This document shows positions 5,933-7,704 of a stretch of DNA of 7,704 nt, piece after piece. The translations under genes and the position numbers were made by a program. Source of the DNA: CAXTTV01 sp964247295 (GTDB lineage: Bacteria > Chloroflexota > Ktedonobacteria > Ktedonobacterales > Ktedonobacteraceae); NCBI GenBank assembly GCA_964247295.1, contig CAXTTV010000220.1:1-7704 (forward strand). Direction: 5' to 3'. The stretch's first letter is position 1. Each line of letters begins with the position of its first letter. The notes under the pieces were generated by a model that saw nothing but the letters and a program-made list of their open reading frames with translations, searched no databases and was not told the origin of the DNA.

Positions 5933-7651
5933 TTAATGATTGGAAATGTATACCTGCGCCCAGTCATTGGGAGGAACAATTTCTGTAGGATTAGTGATCA
6001 GACCATGCACATATGGTTTCGTCATCGTGGGTAGATTAATCTGTTCCATTGGCATCCATGCAACATCATTCACTAGCTTCTGCTCAATCTGATTGTAGAT
6101 GACCAGACGGGCATCAGGATTTTGATTAATGTCCGCTTGCTCCATAAGCATCTGCGTATTTTGTTGCCGGTCCGCGATAGTCTGGTCTGAATTTTGCCCA
6201 TAATTTGTTGAGTCTGCCTGATTTTGATCAAACTGTGCGGTCAACCAATTTTGAGGGTCGGGATAGTCCGAGATCCAGGTTGTTGACCAAATCTTTGGGC
6301 CGTTTGGATTGTCGACAGTATCCTCAATCTCTTTATTAAAGGCATCGTATTCCTCGGCCTTTGGCTTTATTGTCACTCCCAGAACATGTTTCCAGAGACC
6401 TACAACGGTCTGAATCTCCCTTGTATTATCAGGATCTCCATTCTGGAAGGGTAGCGTCATTTCTGGTAGTTGGGATGCGCTTGTATACCCATCCTCGTGT
6501 AAGCCTTGAGCGAAAAGCTTCTGTGCCATCTGCACATTTCCCCTGGTATTGGTACTACCATCTATAGCTTTAAGCGTAGAATTGTAGCCCGGTATGCCAA
6601 ACGGCACAATATGGTTTGTAGGAGTATCGAGATCGTGATAGATTGTGTGGGTGATCGCGTTTTTATCGATGGCCAGGGCAAAGGCCTGCCGAATGTGAAT
6701 ATTATTAAATGGTTTAGAAAGATAGTTCATCGCATAATAGTTGATTTGTAGTGCTGGAGTCTGCCCATATTCTTTTGGATAGCGACGTGCTTCAGGGACC
6801 AGTTTGATGGGAAAATTAATAAGGTAGTCAACTTGACCCGCCTGATATGCTTTATAGCCATCTGATGACTCAGGATAAATAGGGATAATGAGCTTGTTAA
6901 TCTGAGGTTTAGGTCCATAGTAGTTTGCATTGGGCAAGAGCACTATCTTTTTTGAATTTAAGCTTTCCAACTTAAAAGGTCCGGCTCCTCCGCCCTCATT
7001 CAGATGATCTACAAACTTCGTCCCATATTTTTGCACCATCTTCTTCTCAACAACGAAAGAACATCCTTCGGCGAGCGTATTCAGAAAATAGGAAGCCTTT
7101 TTCTCCGTTGTAATCACTACCGTCTGTTTGTCTGGTGTTGTGACCCCTGTACCAATAATAGTTTTTGTCATGCCATTATAGAGGTTCGTAGCTCCTTTAA
7201 TTAGGAGTAAAAATCGAGGAGCCGCCATAGATTTAGTAGCCGGCTGAAGCGCGCGATCAAGACTAAAGGCTACATCCTCTGAGGTGAGGGGAGAACTATC
7301 GCTAAATTTTAAGTTGGGTTTCAGATGGAATGTATAAGTGATGCCGTCTGGCGAGACGGAATAGGATTGGGCCAACTGTGGTCGCACATGTAACTGATCA
7401 TCAAACTCTACCAGACCCGTAAAAAGCATATTGATCACTGAAAGTGACTGTAGATCATCTGGGGCAGGTGGATCAAGAGAGCCGATGGTAGCGGAACTAT
7501 CCAACGTAAAGACTAGGGTCTGTTTATTCGCGGGTGCCTTCTGTGGATTGGCACTGCCCACAAAGGAACCACAGGCGGAAATGCACAGACTTATAAGGCA
7601 AAGAATAACAAAAAAAAACTGTAGTCGTATAAAAATAGGTAACCGAAACAT
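5933..7651 (-). CDS. Oligopeptide/dipeptide-type ABC transporter substrate-binding lipoprotein (SBP_bac_5 family)
   Basis: This 572-residue extracellular receptor belongs to the DppA/OppA class, which binds peptides, nickel chelates or other small solutes for ABC import. Residues 1-27 are a lipoprotein signal with lipobox ISAC and C27 as the lipid anchor. Family features run in order: LTSEDVAFSLDRAL (122-135), GAGPFKLESL (222-231), RQAFALAIDK (321-330), and the C-terminal ISDYPDPQNWL (460-470). AGGAG on the minus strand (complement of 7659-7663) sits 7 nt before the ATG, supporting the start. No cognate permease or ATPase is in the window. Because the operon upstream is convergent, any partner must lie beyond 7704 or elsewhere. 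Base composition looks clearly AT-richer than the plus-strand genes. The ligand cannot be told from the sequence. Confidence 0.92.
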   Translation of the reverse strand: MFRLPIFIRLQFFFVILCLISLCISACGSFVGSANPQKAPANKQTLVFTLDSSATIGSLDPPAPDDLQSLSVINMLFTGLVEFDDQLHVRPQLAQSYSVSPDGITYTFHLKPNLKFSDSSPLTSEDVAFSLDRALQPATKSMAAPRFLLLIKGATNLYNGMTKTIIGTGVTTPDKQTVVITTEKKASYFLNTLAEGCSFVVEKKMVQKYGTKFVDHLNEGGGAGPFKLESLNSKKIVLLPNANYYGPKPQINKLIIPIYPESSDGYKAYQAGQVDYLINFPIKLVPEARRYPKEYGQTPALQINYYAMNYLSKPFNNIHIRQAFALAIDKNAITHTIYHDLDTPTNHIVPFGIPGYNSTLKAIDGSTNTRGNVQMAQKLFAQGLHEDGYTSASQLPEMTLPFQNGDPDNTREIQTVVGLWKHVLGVTIKPKAEEYDAFNKEIEDTVDNPNGPKIWSTTWISDYPDPQNWLTAQFDQNQADSTNYGQNSDQTIADRQQNTQMLMEQADINQNPDARLVIYNQIEQKLVNDVAWMPMEQINLPTMTKPYVHGLITNPTEIVPPNDWAQVYISNH

Positions 7652-7704
7652 TGTCCTACTCCTGATATCCTTCTAAGGGATGGTACAGTATTGGCAACGA
7701 AATT

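Noticed and set aside
7652..7704. Promoter for the minus-strand binding-protein gene.
   Set aside because: TTGCCA on the minus strand (complement of 7691-7696) has no acceptable -10 box at proper spacing; the promoter probably lies beyond the window.

Overview
This 7.7 kb window is a bacterial sulfur-acquisition locus. A plus-strand block holds five clearly assignable genes and one of unknown function. A convergent minus-strand gene for a peptide-type solute-binding lipoprotein follows it. Both solute-binding proteins carry a lipobox, and the ribosome binding sites are mostly good AGGAGG-like matches. This suits a Gram-positive-type (monoderm) bacterium. By eye GC is mid-50s % in the ABC transporter genes and low-to-mid-40s % in the minus-strand gene. 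A Chloroflexota (Ktedonobacteria-like) host is my guess; no marker gene in the window proves it.

Layout. Positions 1-265 hold no convincing gene. They carry a near-consensus promoter (TTGACA, 17 bp, TATATT, 70-98), a perfect inverted repeat at the predicted transcription start (102-130), and a terminator-like hairpin with a T tract (198-244) just ahead of the first gene. Then come a 310-residue beta-propeller protein of unknown function (266-1198), a probable intrinsic terminator (1171-1216), a possible second promoter (1215-1242), cysC for APS kinase (1286-1861), sat for ATP sulfurylase (1874-3055), and an ABC importer of the SsuABC/TauABC type: lipoprotein (3105-4178), ATPase (4193-5041) and permease (5025-5825). 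Intergenic gaps from cysC onward are 12, 49 and 14 nt, then a 17-nt overlap, as expected of one operon. Positions 5826-5932 contain a 12-bp perfect hairpin between the convergent genes. The minus-strand SBP_bac_5 lipoprotein gene fills 5933-7651.

How the genes work together. The importer probably brings in sulfate or an organosulfur compound. Sat makes adenylyl sulfate (APS) from sulfate and ATP, and CysC phosphorylates it to PAPS. No PAPS/APS reductase, sulfite reductase or sulfotransferase is visible here, so the fate of PAPS cannot be read from this window. The beta-propeller gene may share the pathway or may be a separately terminated neighbour.

The points most worth a second look are the operator-like repeat at a consensus promoter, the attenuator-like leader hairpin, an APS kinase with alanine where the family's phosphoserine normally sits, the uncharacterised propeller gene, and two inverted repeats with shared arms that bracket the plus-strand block. 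I saw no unmistakably new multi-gene system, mobile element, CRISPR array or structural RNA gene.
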